Source: Asticcacaulis excentricus (GTDB lineage: Bacteria > Pseudomonadota > Alphaproteobacteria > Caulobacterales > Caulobacteraceae). From it: a DNA stretch of 64,000 nucleotides. Under the pieces are notes generated by a model that saw only the letters and a list, made by a program, of their open reading frames with translations, was not told the DNA's origin and ran no database searches. The translations under genes were made by a program, and so were the position numbers. Of the stretch, positions 42,481 to 51,005 are shown piece by piece. The DNA lies in NCBI RefSeq assembly GCF_003966695.1, contig NZ_AP018827.1, positions 1,302,001 through 1,366,000 on the forward strand. Direction: 5' to 3'. The first letter of the stretch is position 1. Every line of letters begins with the position of its first letter.

Positions 42481-43730
42481 TTGTTCGCCTCGGCCTCCAG
42501 CGCCGCCTTGCGCTCGGCCAGCAGGGTCTTGCCCTTGCTCTTATCGGCCCCGGTCATCTGCCCTTCCAGCGCCTTGAGCTTCTCTTTCGCCTCGTCATTC
42601 TTTTTCTCAGCCGACAGGCTGTACCACGCGAAGGCGCTGCCGCGATCCTGCGCCATACCCATGGCGTTTTCCGCCATGATCCCCAGTTGCAGCATGGCCG
42701 ATCCATGCCCCTTCAACGCGGCCTTTTCAAACCAGCTTTTGGCGTCCGAATAAGAGGTTTTTACCGATAATCCTTTGAGGAACATGTAGCCGACATAGTA
42801 CTGCGCATTGCCATCGTCCTGATCCGCCGCCTTGCGGAACCACTTATAGGCCTGATCATTATCGGCTTCAAGGAACTCGCCGGCAAAGTACATGTAGCCG
42901 AGGCTGTATTGCGCCTCAGCATTGTCCTGCATGGCCGACAGGCCGAACCATTTGAAGGCCTCGGCCAGGTCCGGTTCCACGTCCTTACCATAATAATAGA
43001 CATCACCCAGTTCGTACTGCGCGTTGTCATCGCCCAGTTTCGCCGCCTTGATCAGCCATTCCCGGCTTTTGGCCGCGTCCTGGATCAGGCCTCCGCGTCC
43101 CTCGTCATAAAAGACAAAGACCTTATAGGCCGCCCCGGCCTGATCCTTGGTGGCCGCCTGCTGGTACCATTTCAGCGCCTCGGCATCGCTCTTGTCGCGG
43201 CCTTCGCCAAATTCGTACATGATCCCCAGATCGTACATGGCGTCGGCATCGCCCTTGTCTGCCGCCGTGCGGTAATGCGCATAGGCGGCCGCGAAATCGA
43301 CCTTTTCGCCATAAAGGCCCAGCACCGCAATATTGCCCAGTTGCGCGTGCGCCCCGGCATGACCTTGCGCAGCAGCCTTTCTGTACCATTCGATGGCCTT
43401 GGCATTGTCTTCGGCGACGCCATAGCCGCCATCGTAGTAATAGGCGGTGCGGAACTGCGCTTCGGCCAGCCCGGCCTCTGCAGCCTTCTGCGCCCATGTG
43501 AAGGCCTCGGTCCAGTTGCGCTCCACGCCCTTGCCCGTGAAATAGAGCAGGCCCAGCGCGTGCATGGCCACCGGGTCGCCCTTGTCGGCGGCGGCCTTCA
43601 CGGCGTCAAACGGCTTATCGGAAAAGGCGGTCGGCGCAGGCTTGTAAAAGGCCTGAGCGGCCAGCGCCGCATCGCCCACGAACAGGCCACCCGCGATCAG
43701 CAGCGCGGAACAGAAGGTTTTCAGAGACAT
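42477..43730 (-). CDS. Exported Sel1-repeat protein
   Basis: 417 aa from MSLKTFCSALLIAGGLFVGD, with a signal peptide ending LAAQA. About nine Sel1 (TPR-like) repeats follow, each with A-x2-LG-x2-Y-x-G and A-x-x-W/Y-x-x-KAA motifs, for example HALGLLYFTGKGVERNWTEA. The C-terminus has charged helical sequence (KKNDEAKEKLKALEGQM). Likely a periplasmic scaffold. A longer frame to 43853 lacks a Shine-Dalgarno. Coupled with the CPBP protease gene. Confidence 0.85.
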   Translation of the reverse strand: MSLKTFCSALLIAGGLFVGDAALAAQAFYKPAPTAFSDKPFDAVKAAADKGDPVAMHALGLLYFTGKGVERNWTEAFTWAQKAAEAGLAEAQFRTAYYYDGGYGVAEDNAKAIEWYRKAAAQGHAGAHAQLGNIAVLGLYGEKVDFAAAYAHYRTAADKGDADAMYDLGIMYEFGEGRDKSDAEALKWYQQAATKDQAGAAYKVFVFYDEGRGGLIQDAAKSREWLIKAAKLGDDNAQYELGDVYYYGKDVEPDLAEAFKWFGLSAMQDNAEAQYSLGYMYFAGEFLEADNDQAYKWFRKAADQDDGNAQYYVGYMFLKGLSVKTSYSDAKSWFEKAALKGHGSAMLQLGIMAENAMGMAQDRGSAFAWYSLSAEKKNDEAKEKLKALEGQMTGADKSKGKTLLAERKAALEAEANK

Positions 43731-43842
43731 AGGAGGCTCCCCCCGGAACAATAATACCGCCCCCTTGTGCCAAACCTGCCCCGGAAAATCCACTGTAAAG
43801 AGAGCTGGCCTTAGGTTTTCACTTGGTCGCGCAATTTTTCCG

Positions 43843-43873
43843 CAAAGTGCCAAGAAGCTTTTATGGCACTTTG
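43843..43873. promoter_or_regulatory. Inverted repeat CAAAGTGCCA in Sel1-lemA gap
   Basis: CAAAGTGCCA (43843-43852) and TGGCACTTTG (43864-43873) separated by 11 bases. Perfect 10-bp arms between two divergent genes. It could be an operator or a hairpin. Confidence 0.4.
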
Positions 43874-43940
43874 TCGGAGTGCGCTCCAGCTTAACAAAAG
43901 GTAACCTTGCCCCCCTTTTGCAAGCGCCCGATTTCGCCTA

Positions 43941-43957
43941 TGTGTAGAGACTACACA
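43941..43957. promoter_or_regulatory. TGTGTAG-AGA-CTACACA palindrome before lemA
   Basis: A perfect 7-bp inverted repeat 26 bp upstream of the lemA GTG start, close to where transcription would begin. Candidate operator of the LemA-TPM operon. Confidence 0.4.
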
Positions 43958-43982
43958 CGGGCTTTTTAAGGGAGCTACCCTC

Positions 43983-44609
43983 GTGATCAAGCTGAAGCGT
44001 ATTCTGGGTCTGTTTGCCGTCGCGGCCGCCGCCGTGAGCCTGACGGCCTGCGACGTCAACCGCATCCCGACTCAGGAAGAAAACGCCAAACGCGCCTTCT
44101 CTGACGTGCAGGACGCCTATCAGCGCCGCAACGATCTGGTGCCGAATCTGGTCGCCACGGTGCAGGGCGCGGCCATTGCCGAACGCGGCACCCTGACCGA
44201 AGTGGTCGAAGCGCGCGCCAAGGCCACCAGCGTCACGGTCGATGCCTCGACCATCACCGACCCGGCCAAGTTCCAGCAGTTCCAGCAGGCGCAGGACGGT
44301 ATGTCTTCGGCACTGGGCCGCCTGATGGTCGTTGTGGAACGCTATCCGGACCTCAGGAGCCAGCAGAACTTCACCACCCTGATGTCGCAGCTTGAAGGCG
44401 CGGAAAACCGCATCTCCATCGCGCGCCGCGACTTCAATGCCGCGGCCCAGACCTATAACACCACCCTGCGTTCCTTCCCGCAGAACATTCTGGCCGGGAC
44501 GATCCATTCGGGCGCCAAGCCGATGGAATATTTCAAGGCCGCACCGGGCGCCGACAAGGCTCCGACGGTGGACTTTTCGGGCCTGAACAACGCCGAAGCC
44601 TCGAAATAA
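43983..44609 (+). CDS. lemA: LemA family lipoprotein
   Basis: 208 aa, GTG start with AAGGGAG nine bases upstream. Lipobox VSLTAC (Cys23). The LemA domain follows: NDLVPNLVATVQGAAIAERG, RLMVVVERYPDLRSQQNFTT, LEGAENRISIARRDFNAAAQ. Helical envelope protein. First of three genes (lemA, TPM, TPM), a common bacterial arrangement whose role is not settled, with links to envelope stress. Confidence 0.92.
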   Translation: MIKLKRILGLFAVAAAAVSLTACDVNRIPTQEENAKRAFSDVQDAYQRRNDLVPNLVATVQGAAIAERGTLTEVVEARAKATSVTVDASTITDPAKFQQFQQAQDGMSSALGRLMVVVERYPDLRSQQNFTTLMSQLEGAENRISIARRDFNAAAQTYNTTLRSFPQNILAGTIHSGAKPMEYFKAAPGADKAPTVDFSGLNNAEASK

Positions 44610-44632
44610 CCCTCTAAACAGAAGGCCGTCCC

Positions 44633-45439
44633 ATGTCTCTCCCCGCCTCCGCCTTGCGGATCAGGACCGCATGGACGGCCTTTCTCTTCGTCTGTCTGAC
44701 ACTGTGGGCCTCCGCGGCCTTCGCGGCACCTGACTTCCCCAAGCTGACCGGGCGCGTGGTCGATCAGGCCGAACTTCTGACGCCCGAAGTCGAGGCGGAC
44801 CTGACGGCCAAGCTGGCGGGGCTCGAAAACGCCACCACGGATCAGGTCGTCGTCGTCACGGTCAACAGCCTTCAGGGCTATGATATTGCCGATTACGGCT
44901 ATCAACTGGGGCGCACCTGGGGCATCGGTCAGAAAGAGGCCAAGGCCACCACGGGCGTCGAGTCCGAAGCCGGTGGTCAGTTCAAAAACAATGGCGTCCT
45001 GCTGATCGTTGCGCCCAATGAGCGCAAGGTGCGTATCGAGGTCGGCTATGGTCTCGAACCGGTCATTACCGACGCCTATTCGTCCGTGATCATCCAGAAC
45101 GCCATCCTGCCGGCCTTTCGCGAAGGCGATTACCAGACCGGTATCGTCAAGGGCACGGATGAGATCATCGCCCAGCTTTCGGCCGATCGCGGCACCGCCA
45201 TCGAAAAGGCGCGTCAGGTCGCTCAGCAGCCGGTGCACAAGGCGGAGCGCTTCCCCGTGTGGATCATCATCGTCGTGGTGCTGTTCCTGATTATCTTCGG
45301 GCGCGGCTGGCTGCCCTTCTTCATCCTGGAGGCCCTGCTGCGCGGCGGCGGGGGTGGCGGCTGGAGCGGCGGCGGCGGCGGTGGTTTCAGCGGCGGCGGC
45401 GGCAGCTTCGGCGGCGGCGGTTCGTCGGGTAGCTGGTAG
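44633..45439 (+). CDS. TPM-domain protein (YgcG type) with Gly-rich tail
   Basis: 268 aa. Signal peptide to about residue 34. TPM domain about 40-190: LTGRVVDQAELLTPEVEADL, DQVVVVTVNSLQGYDIADYG, IGQKEAKATTGVESEAGGQF, GVLLIVAPNERKVRIEVGYG. One membrane helix (WIIIVVVLFLIIFGRG) and a tail of Gly with few Ser/Trp/Phe. Coupled to LemA. Confidence 0.9.
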   Translation: MSLPASALRIRTAWTAFLFVCLTLWASAAFAAPDFPKLTGRVVDQAELLTPEVEADLTAKLAGLENATTDQVVVVTVNSLQGYDIADYGYQLGRTWGIGQKEAKATTGVESEAGGQFKNNGVLLIVAPNERKVRIEVGYGLEPVITDAYSSVIIQNAILPAFREGDYQTGIVKGTDEIIAQLSADRGTAIEKARQVAQQPVHKAERFPVWIIIVVVLFLIIFGRGWLPFFILEALLRGGGGGGWSGGGGGGFSGGGGSFGGGGSSGSW

Positions 45440-45453
45440 AGGGAAAGACGGAC

Positions 45454-46146
45454 ATGCCTTTGAACATCGACCACGCCCGCATCAATGCCGCCATCGCCCG
45501 CGCCGAAACGCAGACGGCCGGTGAAATCACCTGCGTTATCAAGAAAACGGCGCTCGACTATCCGGAAACGCCGCTGATGTGGGCGGCGGCTTCGGCCTTT
45601 ATCCTGCCGCTGATCTTTCTGGGGCTGGGCGTGTGGCCGCACGACTGGCTGGGGCCGGTCTTGAGCGCCCTTGCCGGGTGGAATGCCCCCAATGTCACGG
45701 GCGAATTGCTGGCCGCCGAAGCGATCATCTTCTACGCCCTGACGCAATTGCTGCTGTTTGCCGTCGTCTATCTGCTGGTCAGCGTGCCCAAGGTGACGCT
45801 GTGGCTGACGCCGCGCTTCATCACGCGCCGCCGCGCCCACAAAAAGGCGCTGGAACAGTTTCTGGCGCGCGGCCTGCACCTGACCGAGGCGCGCACCGGC
45901 GTGATGATCTTCTGCGCCCTTGAGGAACGCTTTGTCGATGTGATTGCGGATGAGGGCATCTATTCGCGCGTGGACAAGAGCGAATGGAACGCCACGGTCG
46001 CCGCTCTGGTCAGCCATATCAAAAAGGGCGACCTGACCACAGGATTTGAGGCCGCCGTGGAACGCTGCGGCGTGGTGCTGAGCGCCCACTTCCCGCCGGG
46101 GGCCACCAATGCCAATGAATCGCCCGACGTGCTGATCGAGATTTAA
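45454..46146 (+). CDS. TPM-domain membrane protein, second
   Basis: 230 aa. N-terminal short TPM start (INAAIARAETQTAGEITCVI), two inserted membrane helices (ASAFILPLIFLGLGVWP and IIFYALTQLLLFAVVYLLVS), then the rest of the TPM domain (THLTEARTGVMIFCALEERF-like, SHIKKGDLTTGFEAAVERCG). 14 bp after the previous gene; same operon. Confidence 0.87.
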   Translation: MPLNIDHARINAAIARAETQTAGEITCVIKKTALDYPETPLMWAAASAFILPLIFLGLGVWPHDWLGPVLSALAGWNAPNVTGELLAAEAIIFYALTQLLLFAVVYLLVSVPKVTLWLTPRFITRRRAHKKALEQFLARGLHLTEARTGVMIFCALEERFVDVIADEGIYSRVDKSEWNATVAALVSHIKKGDLTTGFEAAVERCGVVLSAHFPPGATNANESPDVLIEI

Positions 46147-46406
46147 CCCCAGTCCGTCCGATCGATGGTAATGATTATTCCTGCCAAAATCAGGAGCGGT
46201 ACGGGAATTAGTGCGTAGGGAATAAAAGCGTTCAGCTTCAATGCGCTCAACCCAAAAATCAGCATAAAGCACAGGCCTGTGCAACCGATGCCGAAGAGGA
46301 CTAACAGCCAACCCTCTTTCCGTGTCGGCCATATACCGAGCCATGAACCCCGGAACCAGTAATGATCCGGTCCCCGGTCATCATAGGGTTTGCTTTTGTT
46401 TCCCAT
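46143..46406 (-). CDS. Small two-helix membrane protein, Hsp70 neighbour (left)
   Basis: 87 aa from MGNKSKPYDDRGPDHYWF, with GGAGG six bases before the ATG. Two hydrophobic helices (GWLLVLFGIGCTGLCFMLIF and YALIPVPLLILAGIIITI). It shares a pattern, a P-x-x-x-x-G-[WY]-LL-x-L motif after a Trp-rich start, with the protein at 47862-48152 beyond the Hsp70 gene. Function unknown. Confidence 0.65.
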   Translation of the reverse strand: MGNKSKPYDDRGPDHYWFRGSWLGIWPTRKEGWLLVLFGIGCTGLCFMLIFGLSALKLNAFIPYALIPVPLLILAGIIITIDRTDWG

Positions 46407-46597
46407 AGCCACCTCCGGATAGAGTGACCATATTCACCCAGAATTTTAGCTAAGGCGAGATGATTTAGGTTGAAATGACATGCCGCTTTAGCGCCTCCCT
46501 GTCGAGTAGCGATGAAGCGGAGAATATGCGACTGGCCTTCCCCACTGATCCCGTGTACACACCGCCGCCCTTTTGTGTGTCTTCGGCGGAACCTCCC

Positions 46598-47836
46598 ATG
46601 TCTTTGCGTCCCTATTGCGGTATAGACTTCGGCACCTCCAATTCGGCGGTCAGCGTCGGTCGCGGTGATCAGGTGCAGCTTGTCCCCGTTGAAGGCGACG
46701 CCGTCACCCTGCCCTCGGCCCTCTTTTTTAATACCGAAGAAGACCACCTCAGTTTTGGACGCAAGGCGATTGCCGAATATCTCGACGGCTATGAGGGTCG
46801 CCTGATGCGCGCCCTGAAATCCGTGCTCGGCAGCCATCTGATTGGCGAAACCACTCAGGTCGGCACCAAGCGCAAAAACTTCCGCGAGATCATTGGCCTC
46901 TATATCGCCCATGTGAAACAGGCCGCCGAACGCCACGCCGGTGAGCCCATCGAAGACGTGGTGCTGGGCCGTCCCGTGCACTTTGTCGATGACGATGAAG
47001 AGGCTAATCAGCGTGCCGAAAACGAACTGCGCGGCATTGCCGAGGCGCAGGGCTTTAAGACCATCCGCTTCGAATACGAACCTCTGGCCGCCGCCCGCGA
47101 TTACGCCAGCCGCCTCAGCGCGCGTGAAACCGTGCTGGTGGTCGATATCGGCGGCGGCACTTCGGACTTTTCCGTCCTCAGCCTGTCACCCGACCATTCG
47201 GATATTCTGGCCAATACGGGTGTGCATATCGGCGGCACCGACTTCGACCGCCTGCTGAGTATGGATACGGCCATGGTCGATATGGGCTGGAAGTCGAAGC
47301 TGAAAAGCGGGCTCGACATGCCGGGCCTGACCTATCATCAGCTTTCGACCTGGCACCTGATCAACTTCCTCTACACGCAAAAGGTCATGCACAGCGTGCG
47401 CGAACTGCACCATCTGGCTGAACGCCGCGACCTGACGCAGCGCCTGATCAAGGTGCTGGAAGACCGCATGGGCCACGCCATCGCCAGCCGCATCGAAGCC
47501 GCCAAGATCGCCTTGTCCTCTGATGCGGTTACGCATATCGACTATGGCGATATCGACGCCGGCTGGGTGTCGGACGTGAGGCGCGAGACGCTGATCACGG
47601 CCACGGCGCGCGAAGTGGCCAGGGTGGTGGCCACCGCCTTGCTATGTGTGGAAAAGGCCGGCCTTAAGCCGGACGCCATCCATACCCTGTTCATGACCGG
47701 CGGTTCGACCGCCATGCCGGGCTTTGAGGCCGCCATGCAGGCCGCCTTCCCCGCCGCCAGCATCAATTACGGCGACCGCTTTTCATCGGTGGCGTCGGGT
47801 TTGGGTCTGGCGGCACGGGCGGCGTTTAAAACCTGA
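46598..47836 (+). CDS. Hsp70-family protein (YegD-like)
   Basis: 412 aa from MSLRPYCGIDFGTSNSAV, the phosphate-1 motif. Other ATPase marks: phosphate-2 VLVVDIGGGTSDFSVLSLSP, HIGGTDFDRLLSM, and late LFMTGGSTAMPGFEAAM. No C-terminal substrate-binding domain as in DnaK; length fits the YegD group. The frame upstream to 46475 lacks family support. Probably a specialised actin/Hsp70 ATPase. Confidence 0.9.
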   Translation: MSLRPYCGIDFGTSNSAVSVGRGDQVQLVPVEGDAVTLPSALFFNTEEDHLSFGRKAIAEYLDGYEGRLMRALKSVLGSHLIGETTQVGTKRKNFREIIGLYIAHVKQAAERHAGEPIEDVVLGRPVHFVDDDEEANQRAENELRGIAEAQGFKTIRFEYEPLAAARDYASRLSARETVLVVDIGGGTSDFSVLSLSPDHSDILANTGVHIGGTDFDRLLSMDTAMVDMGWKSKLKSGLDMPGLTYHQLSTWHLINFLYTQKVMHSVRELHHLAERRDLTQRLIKVLEDRMGHAIASRIEAAKIALSSDAVTHIDYGDIDAGWVSDVRRETLITATAREVARVVATALLCVEKAGLKPDAIHTLFMTGGSTAMPGFEAAMQAAFPAASINYGDRFSSVASGLGLAARAAFKT

Positions 47837-47861
47837 TCGAAGCTTAAATTGCACAGCCTGT

Positions 47862-48152
47862 TCAGGCCATGCGAGTTTTGCGGATACTAAAGACAAAGAG
47901 TATCAAGAACACAAACACACTGCCTGAGGCGATGTATTTGCCCCATTCGAAGCCGCGTTCGATCAATGCGACACCTGTGCCGACACCGCCACCGATGCAA
48001 AGAATTTCCCCCAGAGTCAGCAGATAACCCTGCCAAGTGATCGGCCACCAGAAGCCGAACGGTCCCCACTTGAACAGAAACCATGCCCCTCGAATTTTAG
48101 GCGTTGGACGCTTCTGATCCCACAAGGGTTTGGATTTCGAAAATTCAGCCAT
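47862..48152 (-). CDS. Small two-helix membrane protein, Hsp70 neighbour (right)
   Basis: 96 aa from MAEFSKSKPLWDQKRPTP. Trp/Phe-rich stretch FLFKWGPFGFWWPITWQGYL followed by helices LGEILCIGGGVGTGVALI and YIASGSVFVFLILFVFSI. The pattern resembles 46143-46406. The two genes flank the Hsp70 gene and both point against it. Confidence 0.65.
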   Translation of the reverse strand: MAEFSKSKPLWDQKRPTPKIRGAWFLFKWGPFGFWWPITWQGYLLTLGEILCIGGGVGTGVALIERGFEWGKYIASGSVFVFLILFVFSIRKTRMA

Positions 48153-48318
48153 GAGTGGAGATTAACTAAGCTCGACCCTCTGTCAATGCGAATGAATAGA
48201 GCCAAAATCCGTTCCGGTGTGCTGCTTTACAGACCTTCTCCGATACGGCATTGAGTCCCGGCCATAAATTTCAGGTTTCAGGGTTTGAGGCCTTGCCATC
48301 CTCCCCCGGCTTCTGTAT

Positions 48319-48342
48319 TAACGCGCTAACACAGTAACACAC
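48319..48342 (+). promoter_or_regulatory. Three 8-bp direct repeats abutting yerC start
   Basis: TAACGCGC, TAACACAG and TAACACAC in a row, ending right at ATG 48343. There is no Shine-Dalgarno here. TrpR-family proteins bind half-sites spaced eight bases apart, so this could be a site for YerC itself or a leaderless start region. Confidence 0.45.
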
Positions 48343-48663
48343 ATGACTGACAAGCCTGCCAAGACCCCGCAATCCTTCGCCGCCGATGAGGCGGAGCTGG
48401 TCCGCGCCCTTCTGACGCTCAAAACAGCCGAAGAGGTGCGCGCCTTTCTCGACGACCTGTGTACGCCGTCGGAAATCCGGGCCTTTGCCGAACGCTTCAA
48501 GGTCGCGCGTCTGCTGGACGAAAACGCCCTCTCCTACCGGGACATCTCGGAACGGACGGGGGCATCGACCACCACCGTCACCCGTGTGGCGCGCTTCCTG
48601 CGCGACATGCCGCACAAGGGCTACCGGCTGGTGATCGACCGATTGAACCAAGAAAGTCACTAA
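48343..48663 (+). CDS. yerC: YerC/YecD-family TrpR-related regulator
   Basis: 106 aa. LVRALLTLKTAEEVRAFLDD, LCTPSEIRAFAERFKVARLL, then HTH ALSYRDISERTGASTTTVTR. This is the TrpR-superfamily YerC domain. It is first in the histidine operon and is 6 bp from hisG; YerC genes stand before his genes in several bacteria. Regulatory role inferred. Confidence 0.87.
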   Translation: MTDKPAKTPQSFAADEAELVRALLTLKTAEEVRAFLDDLCTPSEIRAFAERFKVARLLDENALSYRDISERTGASTTTVTRVARFLRDMPHKGYRLVIDRLNQESH

Positions 48664-48669
48664 AGTTCT

Positions 48670-49557
48670 ATGCCTTCCGAAACCCTCAGACTGCGTATCG
48701 CCGTTCAGAAATCCGGCCGTTTGGCCGACCGTTCGCTGGAGCTGATTTCCGGGGCGGGCCTGCGCGTCATGAAGGGCGCCAATGAGTTGCTGTACCGCAT
48801 CGAGAACCAGCCCATCGACCTCCTGCGCGTGCGCGACGACGACATCCCGACCTTTGTGGCCGATGGTGTCGCCGAACTCGGCATCGTCGGTTACAACGTG
48901 CTGGCCGAACACTTCCCGGAAGATGACCTCGAAGAGCGCATCGTCATGCGCCTCGGTTTTGGCAAGTGCACGCTGAAGATCGCCGTGCCGGACAGCGTCA
49001 CCTATGAGGGCCCCCAAAGCCTCGAAGGCAAGCGCATCGCCACCTCCTACCCGAATATTCTGGGCAAATGGCTGAAGGACCGGGGCGTCAGCGCCACCAT
49101 CGTCGAAATGCGCGGCGCGGTCGAGGTGGCCCCGCGCATGAAGATCGCTCACGCTATCTGCGACCTCGTCTCGACCGGCGCGACGCTGGAGGCCAATGGC
49201 ATGAAGGCCGTCGATCTGGTGCTGGCCTCCGAAGCCGTGCTGATCAAGGCCCCGCACGCGCCGCCGGCCGATCTGGCGCACGTCTATGACATGCTGCTGC
49301 GCCGTTTCGATGGCGTCACCGCGTCGAACGGGGCAAAATATGTGATGCTGAACGCACCGCGTGAGCATCTGAACGAGATTATCGAGTTGATCCCCGGTGC
49401 CGACGCCCCGACCATCATGCCGCTGGCCGGGCGCGAAGACACGGTGGCCGTCCATGCGGTGTGTCAGGAAAATGTGTTCTGGGACACGCTGGACAAGCTC
49501 AAGGCGGCGGGCGCTTCGGCGATCCTCGTCCTGCCGATCGAAAAGATGATGAAGTAG
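48670..49557 (+). CDS. hisG: ATP phosphoribosyltransferase
   Basis: 295 aa, the long self-sufficient form with a C-terminal histidine-binding domain. First step of histidine synthesis: ATP + PRPP to PR-ATP. Motifs: LRIAVQKSGRLADRSLELIS, VAELGIVGYNVLAEHF, IATSYPNILGKWLKDRG, and PRPP-binding DLVSTGATLEANGMK. The C-terminal part (about 220-295) includes YVMLNAPREHLNEIIELIPG. Feedback control by histidine is expected. Confidence 0.95.
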   Translation: MPSETLRLRIAVQKSGRLADRSLELISGAGLRVMKGANELLYRIENQPIDLLRVRDDDIPTFVADGVAELGIVGYNVLAEHFPEDDLEERIVMRLGFGKCTLKIAVPDSVTYEGPQSLEGKRIATSYPNILGKWLKDRGVSATIVEMRGAVEVAPRMKIAHAICDLVSTGATLEANGMKAVDLVLASEAVLIKAPHAPPADLAHVYDMLLRRFDGVTASNGAKYVMLNAPREHLNEIIELIPGADAPTIMPLAGREDTVAVHAVCQENVFWDTLDKLKAAGASAILVLPIEKMMK

Positions 49558-49611
49558 GTGTCGCGGACACCCTTTTAGTTAGGCCTGCGGCACCGCAGGC
49601 GGGTATGCACC

Positions 49612-50910
49612 ATGAAGACCTTTATCTGGAACGACCTCAGCGCTTCTGAGCGCAAGTCGGCGTTGTCCCGTCCGGAAAACCGGCGCGACGCCCGCGTGCT
49701 CGAAACGGTGAAGACCATTTTCGACGACGTCGAAGCGCGCGGCTTTGAAGCCGTCACGGACTGGGCGACGCGGCTCGACGGTCACGCCCCCGTGCGGGTC
49801 GAGCTGACGCGCGGTCTGGTCGATGAGGCGCGCGCCAATCTGAGCGCCGAAGACCTCGCCGCCATGGAACTGGCCGTCGAACACGTGCGCGCCTTCCACG
49901 CCGCTGAGCTGCCGTCCGCCGGGCCGGTCATCGCCCCGTCGCAAGGTCTGTCGCTTCAGCGCGTCTATCGCCCGATCTCGACCGCCGGCCTCTATGTGCC
50001 GGGTGGCACCGCGCCGCTGTTTTCGACCCTGATCATGACCGCTGTGCCCGCTCTGGTCGCCGGTGTGCCCAACAGAGTCTGCGTCACCCCGCCAGCCAAG
50101 GACGGCTCGCTGCACCCGATGATGATCGCGGCCGGGGCCGCTGCCGGTCTTGAGGCCGTGTGGCGCGTCGGCGGCGCGCACGCCATCGCCGCCATGGCTT
50201 TGGGCGCACTGCCTGACGTCCCGGCAGCGGACAAGCTGTTCGGGCCGGGTAACAAGTACGTCGCCGAAGCCAAACGTTACGCCACCGAGCGCATCTCCGG
50301 CATCGCCATCGACATGCCCGCCGGGCCGTCGGAGCTGATGGTCATTGCCGACGCTTCGGCCAATGCGAAGCTGATTGCCGCCGACCTTTTGTCACAGGCC
50401 GAACACGACGCCGATGCGCAGGTCGTGCTGGTGACGCTGGACGCGGATCTGATCACCGCCGTCGCCGCCGAGCTTGCGGCGCAACTGGCGACCCTGCCGC
50501 GCGCCGCCATTGCCCGCGCCTCGCTGGAGCAGGCCCGCCTGTTCGTGGTCGATAGCCTTGAGGCCGCCGCCGAAGTCGCCAACCTCTACGGCCCCGAACA
50601 CCTGGCGCTTCAGGTGGCCGATCTCGACGCCCTGATCCCGCAACTGACCGCCGCCGGAACGGTATTCGCCGGGACCTATGCCGCCGAAACCTTCGGCGAC
50701 TATGCGGCGGGCCCCAGCCACGTCCTGCCGACCGACGGCGCGGCACGGGCCTGGGACGGCATCACCATCCGCTCCTTCCTGACCAGCTTTGTGGTGCAGC
50801 GCGCCACCAAACAGGGCGCGGCGACCATTGCGCCCGCCGCTGCCCGTCTGGCGCGTCTGGAAGGCCTCGAAGCACACGCGCTGGCAGCAGATTTCAGGCT
50901 GGAGGTTTAA
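49612..50910 (+). CDS. hisD: Histidinol dehydrogenase
   Basis: 432 aa. Last two oxidations, L-histidinol to L-histidine with NAD. Motifs: YVPGGTAPLFSTLIMTAVPA, GPGNKYVAEAKR, MPAGPSELMVIADASANAKL, zinc and catalytic residues in SQAEHDADAQVVLVT, and GDYAAGPSHVLPTDGAAR. The last codons (ADFRLEV, stop) and the ribosome-binding region after them are duplicated 95 bp downstream. Confidence 0.96.
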   Translation: MKTFIWNDLSASERKSALSRPENRRDARVLETVKTIFDDVEARGFEAVTDWATRLDGHAPVRVELTRGLVDEARANLSAEDLAAMELAVEHVRAFHAAELPSAGPVIAPSQGLSLQRVYRPISTAGLYVPGGTAPLFSTLIMTAVPALVAGVPNRVCVTPPAKDGSLHPMMIAAGAAAGLEAVWRVGGAHAIAAMALGALPDVPAADKLFGPGNKYVAEAKRYATERISGIAIDMPAGPSELMVIADASANAKLIAADLLSQAEHDADAQVVLVTLDADLITAVAAELAAQLATLPRAAIARASLEQARLFVVDSLEAAAEVANLYGPEHLALQVADLDALIPQLTAAGTVFAGTYAAETFGDYAAGPSHVLPTDGAARAWDGITIRSFLTSFVVQRATKQGAATIAPAAARLARLEGLEAHALAADFRLEV

Positions 50911-50911
50911 A

Positions 50912-51004
50912 ATGACACTGTTGTGCACTGCCGCCAGCTTTTTAAGTTGCGCTACCGCTTCGCTGCCTGAGCGCAGGGCGGCAGATTTCCGGTTAGAGGT
51001 CTAA
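50912..51004 (+). CDS. 30-residue ORF ending in a copy of the hisD C-terminus
   Basis: ATG 50912 is preceded by GGAGGT at good spacing. It encodes MTLLCTAASFLSCATASLPE and then RRAADFRLEV. The final ADFRLEV repeats the last residues of HisD, and GAGGTCTAAC-ATG repeats the GAGGTTTAAA-ATG junction. Probably a scar of duplication or deletion between hisD and hisB, with possible but unproved translation. It could couple translation of hisD to the fusion gene. Confidence 0.4.
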   Translation: MTLLCTAASFLSCATASLPERRAADFRLEV

Positions 51005-51005
51005 C

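Noticed and set aside
50789-51004. 71-codon frame overlapping the hisD end
   Set aside because: Only its last 31 codons, from ATG 50912 with a ribosome-binding site, could be translated; the upstream part is inside hisD in another frame.
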